Origin: Candidatus Woesebacteria bacterium
GTDB lineage: Bacteria; Patescibacteriota; Microgenomatia; UBA8517
Assembly (NCBI GenBank): GCA_016926185.1
Contig: JAFGPD010000050.1
Location: 1-37,233 of the forward strand
DNA length: 37,233 bases
Direction of reading: 5' to 3'
A program made the translations under genes and the position numbers. Of the stretch, positions 30,415-37,233 are shown piece after piece; position 1 is the first letter of the stretch; each line of letters starts with the position of its first letter. Below the pieces are notes generated by a model, which did no database searches, was not told where the DNA came from, and was given only the letters and a program-made list of their open reading frames with translations.

Positions 30415-31320
30415 TTATTTTGTTGAAGTCGCTGTGAACCATTTGCCTTTATACTTTGCAGAAAATATTGGAAAGAAAGGGATACAAGCCAACTTAATTG
30501 CTATCATTGTAAGTGTATTAACCGGCTGCTCGACCAATACATCCATCACATTTTTCAGATAGAAACTTTTTGGCCTCCTATATTCTTCTCTGACAGCATT
30601 CCCAAAATACTTATCAAACATAAATTTAAGAGATTCGGGATGAGAACGGAAAACCTGTCTTAAAAAATCTTTTAAATTCCCAGCCATCTTAAAATAAACA
30701 ACTGCATCCTTCGCATGCCTGAACTTAAATCCGTATTTTTTATTAAGAAAGTAAATGAATGTATCCTCGACGATCAATTCCTTCGGTAATTTTATCCTTC
30801 TAGCAAAATCCTTTTTCATAGCAAGAATGGCACCAGTGCATCCAAAAACATTGTGTCCATTATTAATTCTTGCTCTTGAGCGGTAATAGACCTCATACGA
30901 AGTGTTTATTGACCTTTGAAAGAAATTTTTTGGAGGGAATACTTTACTGTTCCCCCCGACTAATTTAACCTCAGGGTTCACTCTGAACTCCTTAACTAAA
31001 TTAGTGATAACTGAATCGTCTTTGAGTGTTATGTCGGCATCCAACTGAACTAATAGATCTCCCTTGAACAATTTAACCACCTGATTTACCCTGGCAACCT
31101 TGCCTAGATTACTTTTACCCTGAACTACCCTTAATTTTCTGTTTTTTATTGATATTGCCTCAGCATATGTTTTGTCACTGCTTCCATCACAAATCACAAT
31201 GATCTCTTTGAGTCTCCAATACTTTTGCTTTTGATCCAACACCTGCTGAATTATATTTTTGATATTCCTTTCTTCGTTATATGCAGGAATGAATACCGAT
31301 ACCGTGACCGTCCTTTTCAT
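30415..31320 (-). CDS. Membrane-associated GT2 glycosyltransferase
   Basis: A 301-aa GT-A enzyme: SVFIPAYNEE (8-17), CDGSSDKT (44-51), the metal-binding LDADI (93-97), GCTGAI (160-165), catalytic-base VEDTF (184-188) and RQVFRSH (221-227) in place of the QxxRW motif of processive synthases. A hydrophobic C-terminal segment (TMIAIKLACIPFFPIF) suggests membrane anchoring. The closest type is the COG1215-like group, which includes chitin, hyaluronan and PNAG synthases, but this protein lacks the multiple membrane spans and an exact QxxRW. Its start overlaps the stop of the GT4 gene by 4 bases. Sugar unknown. Confidence 0.83.
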   Translation of the reverse strand: MKRTVTVSVFIPAYNEERNIKNIIQQVLDQKQKYWRLKEIIVICDGSSDKTYAEAISIKNRKLRVVQGKSNLGKVARVNQVVKLFKGDLLVQLDADITLKDDSVITNLVKEFRVNPEVKLVGGNSKVFPPKNFFQRSINTSYEVYYRSRARINNGHNVFGCTGAILAMKKDFARRIKLPKELIVEDTFIYFLNKKYGFKFRHAKDAVVYFKMAGNLKDFLRQVFRSHPESLKFMFDKYFGNAVREEYRRPKSFYLKNVMDVLVEQPVNTLTMIAIKLACIPFFPIFSAKYKGKWFTATSTK

Positions 31321-32429
31321 GATCTTGCCTCTCTTTCTAAGATCTTATAAAAGAAATCTTCATAGTTTTGTGCCACCTTGTCCCAAGTGAATTTACTTGC
31401 AAACTTGCGTAGTTTTTCGCACTTTTCTTCACGGATTTTAGAATTTGCCAGCTCCAAAAGCTTTTCAGAATATTTATTAATATTGAACGCTTCTACTTTG
31501 CCAATAACTTTTTCATCCAGCCAGCATAGTCCGGGAATATCAAAACAGGCAACTGGAAGCCCGGCTGCGAGGGCTTCCAGACAGAGAATGCAAAAACCTT
31601 CATGTCTGGAAGGCACTGCACAAAAAACAGATCTGGAAAAATAATCATATTTCTTTTTTCCAAAAGCAGGACCGACCAGTCTCACCTTTTTACTTAGTCC
31701 CAAATCCCTTACAATTTTTTTAATTTTATATTCATCAGGTCCATTGCCAACGATAATAAGAGGGTATCCGATCTTGTCTTTTACTTTCGAATATGCTTTT
31801 AGCAATATGTCTATACCCTTCTGCCCCATATCAAGCCTTCCCAAAAATAGGATATGTTCCGGTCTATTGTGCTTTATGCCAAAGTAGATATCTTCAACCC
31901 CTTGATATACTATCTTTGATATGACTTTTTTATTATATTTTTCAATCTTTTCTTTAAAATATTTGGATGATGGAAGAAAATATCTATAAAATCTCAGGCC
32001 GAATCTTTCGATCTTGTCAAATGGAAGATGATAAAGCTTTGCGAACCTGTCAGCCTCAAAAGAAGTAGATAATGCTACTACCGGAATTTTTGTAAATACT
32101 GGGCTAAAAAGAGTACTGATAGGTGAAGTGAAACATTCAACAATAATATCTGACTTAAGACTTAAAACATAGAATGGTAATAATAATATATAGATGATGT
32201 TATTTAGCCTGATATTTCCAGTTGGCAAACCTATATGTTTATAGCTTATTCCATCCTCTATCCTGTCCTTATATCCCGGGTACTTTGAACAAATTACTTT
32301 GATCCTGTGTCCTTTATTTGTTAATCGGCTGCAAACCTCATAAGTGGCACGAGCCTGACCTGCCCCTAAAAGTGGATTTTTCATATCGTCAAAATCCAAG
32401 TATGTAATACTAAGTTTTTTATTTTTCAT
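31317..32429 (-). CDS. GT4 glycosyltransferase (GT-B fold)
   Basis: A 370-aa protein. The N-terminal half starts TYLDFDDMKNPLLGAGQARA, a glycine-rich acceptor-side loop. The C-terminal half has ILFLGRLDMGQKGIDILLKA, the nucleotide-sugar side IIVGNGPDEYK, and the family signature E-x7-E in RHEGFCILCLEALAAGLP. GT4 enzymes are retaining and use NDP-sugars in the cytoplasm. No membrane span is obvious, though one hydrophobic stretch (IIYILLLPFYVLSL) near residue 80-95 may touch the membrane. It lies 6 bases after the triple-glycosyltransferase gene and overlaps the GT2 gene, so it is part of one polysaccharide operon. Confidence 0.9.
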   Translation of the reverse strand: MKNKKLSITYLDFDDMKNPLLGAGQARATYEVCSRLTNKGHRIKVICSKYPGYKDRIEDGISYKHIGLPTGNIRLNNIIYILLLPFYVLSLKSDIIVECFTSPISTLFSPVFTKIPVVALSTSFEADRFAKLYHLPFDKIERFGLRFYRYFLPSSKYFKEKIEKYNKKVISKIVYQGVEDIYFGIKHNRPEHILFLGRLDMGQKGIDILLKAYSKVKDKIGYPLIIVGNGPDEYKIKKIVRDLGLSKKVRLVGPAFGKKKYDYFSRSVFCAVPSRHEGFCILCLEALAAGLPVACFDIPGLCWLDEKVIGKVEAFNINKYSEKLLELANSKIREEKCEKLRKFASKFTWDKVAQNYEDFFYKILEREARS

Positions 32430-32435
32430 TTTTAT

Positions 32436-35400
32436 CTATTTTCTATCAATTTCATCATATGCATACGAATGCTCAATAACAATATCATCGGCAAATACAC
32501 CGCTTTCTTCCTCAGATACCTTCTCAATCTCATATAGAAATCGCTCAGATGATCTCTCCCAGCTGAAACCTTTAGACCACTCATAAGCCTGTTTTGTCAG
32601 TAAAGACAGAGAATCACTGTTTTCAATTAAATAGATCATTTTGTTCTTAAGATCCTTAATATTCCTATCCTCAAATAAAAGTCCGGTTTTACCGTCAAGA
32701 ACCGAGTCGCTCAGACCATTGACGTTTGATGCAATTACAGGTGTACTACAAGAGTTGGCTTCAATTACAGTAATTCCCCATCCTTCAAAAGATGATGGTT
32801 GGACACATGCCCAAGAGCGTGAAAGCAGCTCGATCTTCTTGTCTTCATCAACAAACCCAAGAAGTTTCACATTTTCCTCAAGACCTAAGTCAGTAACCAA
32901 TTTTTCGATCTTTACAGCATAATCTCCCTTACCCGCTATATAAAATAAAGCATTAGGATAACTCACAACTACTTTTGAAAATGCTTTTACTGCAATATCA
33001 ATATTTTTATAAGCCTTCAATCTCCCCAAATAAGAAAATAAGGGATAAGTTGTTTTCTTGTAACTTTTCGTTGTCACCTTTTTCACACCTGGATTGACTA
33101 TTGATATGTCGTCATAATCAGCCCAGCCCCTTTTAACGATATCCTTTTCAGAAGACCCAGATATCGTTACTATCTTCTTGCCTTTATAAAGAGAGGGCAT
33201 TATATACGCTTCCATAAACTGTGCAATGTTGGATAAAGGGAATATCAGATTTTCTCTAAATACATTTTGATGAACATGGTGTATCAATAAAATCACAGGA
33301 ACTTCTGCGTACAGGGGGCTAAAAAAGGGTATCCCGTTGGCACTGTCTACAATAACGTCAAACTTATTTCTAAATTTAAAAATGTAATACAAAAATGCGT
33401 ATAGATATACTGTATAAAATCCACCCCTGCGTATCATTCTCACACCATCAACAAACTCCTCACGTTTTGATATACCGTCCCAGCCGCAAAAGACAGTAAC
33501 TTCATTTCCTGACCTTACCCACCTCTTTGCAATTTCATGCAAATATATTTCCGCCCCGCCGGACCAAATATGTTTAGTGTCCCTCCAGTTGAAAATTAAG
33601 ATATTCCTTCCATTCTTGGCCCGAGTCTGCGGATAATCCTGCAAAAGGCTCAAAATATCCTCAACATTTTTTAAAATAACCTTAAGAGCAGATCCGATTT
33701 TTCTTAGAATGTTTGAGATCACTGTCGGATCAAAGTAGATGATCTCAAGATCGATCTTTTGGTTGAATAGTTTTCTACTGTTATTTATACCCAGATGCAA
33801 ACCGTGCTTTGTTTTCTCCCAATGATGAGGTTTAAAAAGAAGCTGATAAAAAGCAATTCCGGCAGCGACTGATGTCATTGCCCAATAGACTGGCACCAAA
33901 AAAGTGTATTTCATAACCTTCCATTGCCTTCTTTTTGCCAAACCTATCATATAGTTATAAAAGTAGATAAAATTACCAAACACTAGAGTTAAGGTGGCAA
34001 GATAGAAAACCGGCGCTGGGTAAAGTGACTCGATAACTTCTGCAAAATGGCCATCAAGAATGAAATAAAGCGCAGTAACTGTCCAGAGAATTGGATTTAT
34101 TAATATGAAAGTCATACGCAGACCTATTGTCAGTTGGAATACCAGCGCTTGATAGCCATGTTTTCGAAAAAAGCTAATGGGGTCCCTCATGTGTACCAAA
34201 TATGTTTGCCAATATCCCTTTATCCAGCGCGACCGTTGTTTCAGCCAACTTTTTAGTTTGCTATTAGCTTCTTCATAAGTGGTTGAATCAATTATCGCAG
34301 TTTTAAATCCTTCCTTAAAAAGCCTTGCCCCGAGATCACAATCCTCCGTAACATTAAAAGGATCCCAGCCGTCAAGATAACGAAGAGCATTTACTTTGAA
34401 ATGATTGCTAGTGCCACCTAACGGGATCGTTGCTTCAATTGATTGAAGACCAGGTAAAATAAGATCAAACCAGAGAGAATACTCAGCCGTGAACAATCTC
34501 GTTATTATATTTTGATCTGTATTATAATAATTAAGCTTAGACTGCAGACAAACGACTTTCGAATTGGATTTTTTAAAAGCAATGTAGGCTTTTTTCAACT
34601 GCAGAGGGTCAGGTCTGTCTTCCGCATCATATATTACAAGATATTCACCTTTCGCCAACCCAAAACCATAATTACAAGCTTTTGGCTTTGTTTTTGGCTG
34701 TGAGTCGGGAACAATCACTATCCTGAAATACTTCGGCAGGTTTAAGTTTATTGCAGCCTCCTGGGTCTCTTTGTCGTCCTCCTCTAAAAGAAGCTGAACA
34801 TCGAGTTTGTCTTTTGGCCAATCCATCTTTTTAATTGCTTCTACAAACTGAACCAATACCTCCTTCTCTTTATAAAGGGGGGATAGAATTGTATATATAG
34901 GCAGTTTACTTTCATCAATTCTTTCAATTTCCTTTCTATTGAATTTTATCTCTGGAGGAAAGTTCAAGCTTTTGATAAGCAATCTTAACCCGAATATCAG
35001 ATCAGCAGAATAAACTAGTGTTAATAGAGTTATAACTGTGATTATAATTAATTTGGGATTGAACAATAAAAATGTAAAAAACACCAGCAAAATCTCCAGG
35101 ATCAAGATCTTTTGCCAGAAGTAAAACGTTTTTAAGGCAGACTTGCTTTCAGGTAACTTTGAATGGGTCTTGTAGTTTTTACCATTATTACTGACACCCG
35201 AGCCGATATAACTGCCTCCGTTAGTCGATATTTCCTGAAGTACAGGTCTATTCCTTAACTTAAGCCTAATTGCAGAAAGAGCGATCTCAACTGAAGCAGT
35301 GAAGATATTAACCTTTGAACTCCCGCTCTTTCTTTCAGAAAATTCAATATCATACGTTCCAATTTTATATCCCATATCTTTGGCTTTTAGAAGAAGCGGC

Positions 35401-35993
35401 ATATCAAGAGTCCATGGTGTAATATCATTTTTATCGTTCTTTAAACCAATATCTCTTTTGAACACCTTCAGACCTGATTGAGTGTCACAATTCAATCCCA
35501 AAAGAACTTTTTCAAATATCCAGATGTTTATTTTTGAAAGTGTTTTGCGAATAGCACCAATGTTTTGTATTTTTCTGTCAGCAACCGCAATTCCATTTCT
35601 TTGTGCGATTTTGAAAAGCTCTGGGATCGCTTCCGGGGGGTACTGAAGATCACCATCGATCATGGCAACATACTCAGATTCCGAATGTTTAACACCTTCC
35701 AATATCGAATATGCCTTACCTTTCTTTCCTCTTTTGCTGAACAGTTTTATCCTTGAGGATCTCGGTATTTTATTGCCAATGTTATTAGAATCAAAAAGCA
35801 CTTTATTAGCGTCGATATAACGTCTGGATGCTTCTTTTACTTTTTGAACAGTAGAATCGGTCGAATGATCATCAACAAATATTACGTTGTAGTCGATATC
35901 CGCCCCTGACAGACTTCTGTCGATCCTTTCAAGAAGCTCATTAATATTTCCTGCTTCGTTATAAACTGGTATTATAATGTCTAGTTCACTCAT
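32436..35993 (-). CDS. Triple glycosyltransferase fusion: GT2 (DPM-like) + membrane GT2 (processive-type) + GT4
   Basis: A 1185-aa protein of three catalytic modules. Residues 1-250: a GT-A domain with IIIPVYNEAG, VDDHSTDS (40-47), IDGDLQ (112-117) and DTQSGLKVF (170-178). Residues 293-343: two membrane segments. Residues 360-600: a second GT-A domain with YDAEDRPDP (455-463), TED (549-551) and QRSRW (586-590, the QxxRW motif), then membrane segments at about 612-720 and KPHHWEKTKHG (721-731). Residues 795-1160: a GT-B domain of family GT4 with SGGAEIYLHE, GRLKAYKN and E1070-x7-E1078. The middle module is of the COG1215 type. It heads an eight-gene operon, with a structured leader upstream. 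No stop or frameshift lies at the joints. Confidence 0.92.
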   Translation of the reverse strand: MSELDIIIPVYNEAGNINELLERIDRSLSGADIDYNVIFVDDHSTDSTVQKVKEASRRYIDANKVLFDSNNIGNKIPRSSRIKLFSKRGKKGKAYSILEGVKHSESEYVAMIDGDLQYPPEAIPELFKIAQRNGIAVADRKIQNIGAIRKTLSKINIWIFEKVLLGLNCDTQSGLKVFKRDIGLKNDKNDITPWTLDMPLLLKAKDMGYKIGTYDIEFSERKSGSSKVNIFTASVEIALSAIRLKLRNRPVLQEISTNGGSYIGSGVSNNGKNYKTHSKLPESKSALKTFYFWQKILILEILLVFFTFLLFNPKLIIITVITLLTLVYSADLIFGLRLLIKSLNFPPEIKFNRKEIERIDESKLPIYTILSPLYKEKEVLVQFVEAIKKMDWPKDKLDVQLLLEEDDKETQEAAINLNLPKYFRIVIVPDSQPKTKPKACNYGFGLAKGEYLVIYDAEDRPDPLQLKKAYIAFKKSNSKVVCLQSKLNYYNTDQNIITRLFTAEYSLWFDLILPGLQSIEATIPLGGTSNHFKVNALRYLDGWDPFNVTEDCDLGARLFKEGFKTAIIDSTTYEEANSKLKSWLKQRSRWIKGYWQTYLVHMRDPISFFRKHGYQALVFQLTIGLRMTFILINPILWTVTALYFILDGHFAEVIESLYPAPVFYLATLTLVFGNFIYFYNYMIGLAKRRQWKVMKYTFLVPVYWAMTSVAAGIAFYQLLFKPHHWEKTKHGLHLGINNSRKLFNQKIDLEIIYFDPTVISNILRKIGSALKVILKNVEDILSLLQDYPQTRAKNGRNILIFNWRDTKHIWSGGAEIYLHEIAKRWVRSGNEVTVFCGWDGISKREEFVDGVRMIRRGGFYTVYLYAFLYYIFKFRNKFDVIVDSANGIPFFSPLYAEVPVILLIHHVHQNVFRENLIFPLSNIAQFMEAYIMPSLYKGKKIVTISGSSEKDIVKRGWADYDDISIVNPGVKKVTTKSYKKTTYPLFSYLGRLKAYKNIDIAVKAFSKVVVSYPNALFYIAGKGDYAVKIEKLVTDLGLEENVKLLGFVDEDKKIELLSRSWACVQPSSFEGWGITVIEANSCSTPVIASNVNGLSDSVLDGKTGLLFEDRNIKDLKNKMIYLIENSDSLSLLTKQAYEWSKGFSWERSSERFLYEIEKVSEEESGVFADDIVIEHSYAYDEIDRK

Positions 35994-36062
35994 GTAATTT
36001 CTCTCTAAATAAAACCGCTTTTTTATAAAGTGGGTGCAGTTCGTTTTAAGTTAGAAACAAAA

Positions 36063-36088
36063 TGCCTTGGACTTTAAGGTCCGAGGCA
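36063..36088 (-). terminator. Second of two tandem intrinsic terminators in the leader of the triple-glycosyltransferase gene
   Basis: On the minus strand TGCCTCGGAC (36088-36079), a 6-base loop and GTCCAAGGCA (36072-36063) form a 10-bp stem with one non-Watson-Crick position, followed by TTTTGTTT. It lies 70 bases before the ATG at 35993. On the plus strand no T run follows, so it acts on minus-strand transcripts only. Confidence 0.6.
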
Positions 36089-36092
36089 GTTC

Positions 36093-36161
36093 ATTAAACA
36101 AAAAATCCAGCCTGGCAGTCTAGCTAACTTTTGTTTAATTGACTAAACTAGACAGGCTGGA
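36093..36161 (-). terminator. First tandem terminator, with crossing complementarity (possible attenuator)
   Basis: On the minus strand TCCAGCCTGTCTAG (36161-36148) pairs with CTAGACTGCCAGGCTGGA (36123-36106), leaving a 4-base bulge, and six Ts follow at once (36105-36100). The loop contains ATTAAACAAAA (36139-36129), an exact 11-base complement of TTTTGTTTAAT (36103-36093) at and beyond the T run. The two pairings interleave, so they form a pseudoknot or exclude each other; the second would hide the T run. This is the geometry expected of a switchable terminator. Confidence 0.65.
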
Positions 36162-36199
36162 CAGCTTTTAAAAATACTTAAATCAATACATTTTTACGT

Positions 36200-36237
36200 A
36201 TTATAGGTATTATACCTCTAAAAAGGACTTTTAACAA
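36200..36237 (-). promoter_or_regulatory. Promoter TTGTTA-17-TATAAT ahead of the triple-glycosyltransferase operon
   Basis: On the minus strand TTGTTA (36237-36232) and TATAAT (36214-36209) are separated by exactly 17 bases, the best vegetative-type promoter in the window. A second TATAAT follows at 36205-36200. The first -10 box lies in the short palindrome GGTATAATACC. Transcription would start near 36202, upstream of both terminators, giving a leader of about 210 bases before the ATG at 35993. Confidence 0.65.
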
Positions 36238-36257
36238 AGATTTGAAGGTTCTGGAAG

Positions 36258-37163
36258 CTAAACCGTACTCTGTCCTGTGATCTTATCGATTATTTGCTTC
36301 CAGGTGCTAAATTTCATTCCTAATGTCTTTTCTGTCTGCCTAACCTTCAAGCCTCCATATTTTGGCCATCTTACTTTACTTCCGACCGACCTGACATATT
36401 CATCAAAAGATGATCGTTCAACTACATTTTTCTTTCCTCTCGCTTTTTCTATTATATAGCTACCCAGTTCGTAAGGAGTAGAAATATCTCTGGAGCTTGC
36501 GTGAAAAGTGCCAAAAACATTCCCTTCGATCATTCTCAAGATCGCCTCGCAGGCTTCATCAACATCAGTTATTGAGATATATTGATCGTGAAAAAGAGGA
36601 TAAAGCTTGCCTTCATCATACATCTTCAGCCTGCCCAAAACCTGGGGGTCCAATTTTTTCTTATATCCAGTGCGTACAGGATAAATCAGTCTCAAAATAC
36701 TACATTTATCCCCCAAAACAGCCTTAACGGCATTCTCTGCACATTTTTTGGTATATCCATACCAAGTAAGCTTCTCAGGATCATTTTCAGGCTCATGGGC
36801 TTCCTCATAGGGTCCTGTATCATCTTTTCTTCCTGAAAAAACCATATCAGTAGATATGTGAATAAAATGAGTTTGCTCAGGATCGATAACATTTGCCAAG
36901 TTCCTGGTCCCTTCGACATTAACCTGCCAACAGAGGCTAAATCTATCTCCTCTTTGCTTTTCAGCCTCACTAACATCAGTATAAGCTGCAAAATGGACAA
37001 TAACATCAGGTTTATTATTGATGATATATTTACTAACTGCGTCTTTTTCCGTCAGATCAAGTTTGTTAATTCCAGGAGTCAAGAGTCTGTATCTATCTTT
37101 AAAGATTTCTACAAACTTTGAACCAACCATTCCACTTGAGCCAGTGACAAGGATTTTTTTCAT
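36258..37163 (-). CDS. NAD(P)-dependent sugar reductase, RmlD-like (dTDP-4-dehydrorhamnose reductase family)
   Basis: A 301-aa short-chain dehydrogenase of the extended type. Nucleotide-binding G8-x2-G11-x2-G14 (TGSSGMVGS), VIVHFAAYTDVSEAE (55-69), HISTDMVFSG (102-111) with catalytic Thr, and the catalytic pair Y135-x3-K139 are all in place. HFAAYTDVSEAE and STDMVFSG are typical of RmlD, which reduces dTDP-4-keto-rhamnose to dTDP-rhamnose. An assignment to another NDP-sugar epimerase or reductase cannot be excluded. It overlaps the preceding partial gene by 4 bases. That gene looks like the end of RmlC, which strengthens the rhamnose-pathway reading. Confidence 0.8.
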   Translation of the reverse strand: MKKILVTGSSGMVGSKFVEIFKDRYRLLTPGINKLDLTEKDAVSKYIINNKPDVIVHFAAYTDVSEAEKQRGDRFSLCWQVNVEGTRNLANVIDPEQTHFIHISTDMVFSGRKDDTGPYEEAHEPENDPEKLTWYGYTKKCAENAVKAVLGDKCSILRLIYPVRTGYKKKLDPQVLGRLKMYDEGKLYPLFHDQYISITDVDEACEAILRMIEGNVFGTFHASSRDISTPYELGSYIIEKARGKKNVVERSSFDEYVRSVGSKVRWPKYGGLKVRQTEKTLGMKFSTWKQIIDKITGQSTV

Positions 37164-37233
37164 TGATACTTTTCAGGAAAGAGCTGACGCATTGTGGGAT
37201 TATCTTTATCCCTTTTAGAAACTATTGGATCTT
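37160..37233 (-). CDS. C-terminal end of a gene, probably dTDP-4-dehydrorhamnose 3,5-epimerase (RmlC)
   Basis: Only the last 23-24 codons are inside the window: DPIVSKRDKDNPTMRQLF then PEKYQ and TGA. The pattern P-I-V-S-x-R/K-D-x4-P resembles the tail of RmlC proteins (NPILSxRDxxxP). Its stop overlaps the ATG of the RmlD-like gene (ATGA). The call rests on this short tail and on the neighbour, so it is tentative. Confidence 0.45.
   Translation of the reverse strand, partial: DPIVSKRDKDNPTMRQLFPEKYQ

Noticed and set aside
36063-36161. The leader of the triple-glycosyltransferase gene considered as a T-box or other known riboswitch.
   Set aside because: No T-box consensus and no specifier-loop layout was found. 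The downstream genes are not amino-acid related. Only terminator-like and crossing pairings are supported.
36063-36161. The same hairpins considered as plus-strand terminators.
   Set aside because: On the plus strand they are followed by mixed or A-rich sequence, not by a T run, and no plus-strand gene ends nearby.
1-37233. tRNA, rRNA, insertion sequences, integrases and phage genes.
   Set aside because: Looked for by eye on both strands. No cloverleaf, transposase or integrase motif was recognised, though small RNA genes can be missed without a program.

Overview
The window is an AT-rich, gene-dense bacterial segment. It looks like a Candidate Phyla Radiation (Patescibacteria) genome, probably of the Microgenomates type. 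The reasons are many membrane glycosyltransferases packed into long overlapping operons, a lone trmD, an HTH/Nudix-like protein of a type I associate with Microgenomates, promoter -10 boxes lying right against start codons, and palindromic repeats inserted in frame inside genes. This placement comes from gene-family recognition by eye, not from a search. No rRNA, tRNA, CRISPR array, transposase or integrase was seen.

Layout. (1) 1-10558, minus strand: a tight operon running from a DPM1-like GT2 through five paralogous GT-C (PMT/ArnT-like) membrane transferases, with a DHH phosphoesterase (NrnA-like) embedded among them, then an ALG5-like GT2 and the start of another GT-C gene. (2) 10668-15166: a PIG-V-like mannosyltransferase, a 59-aa coiled-coil candidate, a lone OB-fold (DUF35-like) protein, an HTH/Nudix-like protein, peptide deformylase and a GT2-GtrA fusion. 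(3) 15214-20300, minus: a MacA/LolD/MacB-type ABC export system with two tandem paralogous permeases, preceded by pgeF. The hlyD-lolD gap is filled by a 47-bp-arm imperfect inverted repeat. (4) 20464-23355, minus: small accessory genes (SET domain, pyrophosphatase-like, DUF3795, membrane protein and two small proteins with very strong Shine-Dalgarno sites), plus a region that looks decayed. (5) 23462-24130, plus: trmD carrying an in-frame palindromic insertion. (6) 24127-35993, minus: an approximately 12-kb surface-polysaccharide operon. Its first gene is a 1185-aa protein fusing three glycosyltransferase modules. It is followed by GT4, GT2, a CE4 deacetylase, a CelD-like acyltransferase interrupted by an in-frame TAA, two GT-C proteins and a secreted TIM-barrel glycosidase-like protein. 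(7) 36258-37233, minus: an RmlD-like reductase preceded by what looks like the end of RmlC.

How it works together (inference). The window is largely a factory for cell-surface glycans. RmlC/RmlD-like enzymes would supply a deoxysugar nucleotide. GT2 enzymes of the DPM/ALG5 type would load sugars onto a polyprenyl phosphate, and the GT-C enzymes would use these lipid-linked sugars outside the membrane. The 24-36 kb operon would synthesise, deacetylate, acylate and trim an exported polysaccharide.

The most unusual items are the operon-internal long hairpin at 18.3-18.45 kb, a promoter followed by two tandem terminators with crossing complementarity ahead of the triple-glycosyltransferase gene (36.06-36.24 kb), a terminator with alternative pairing ahead of a small gene (20.69-20.76 kb), and palindromic elements embedded in trmD and in one GT-C gene.
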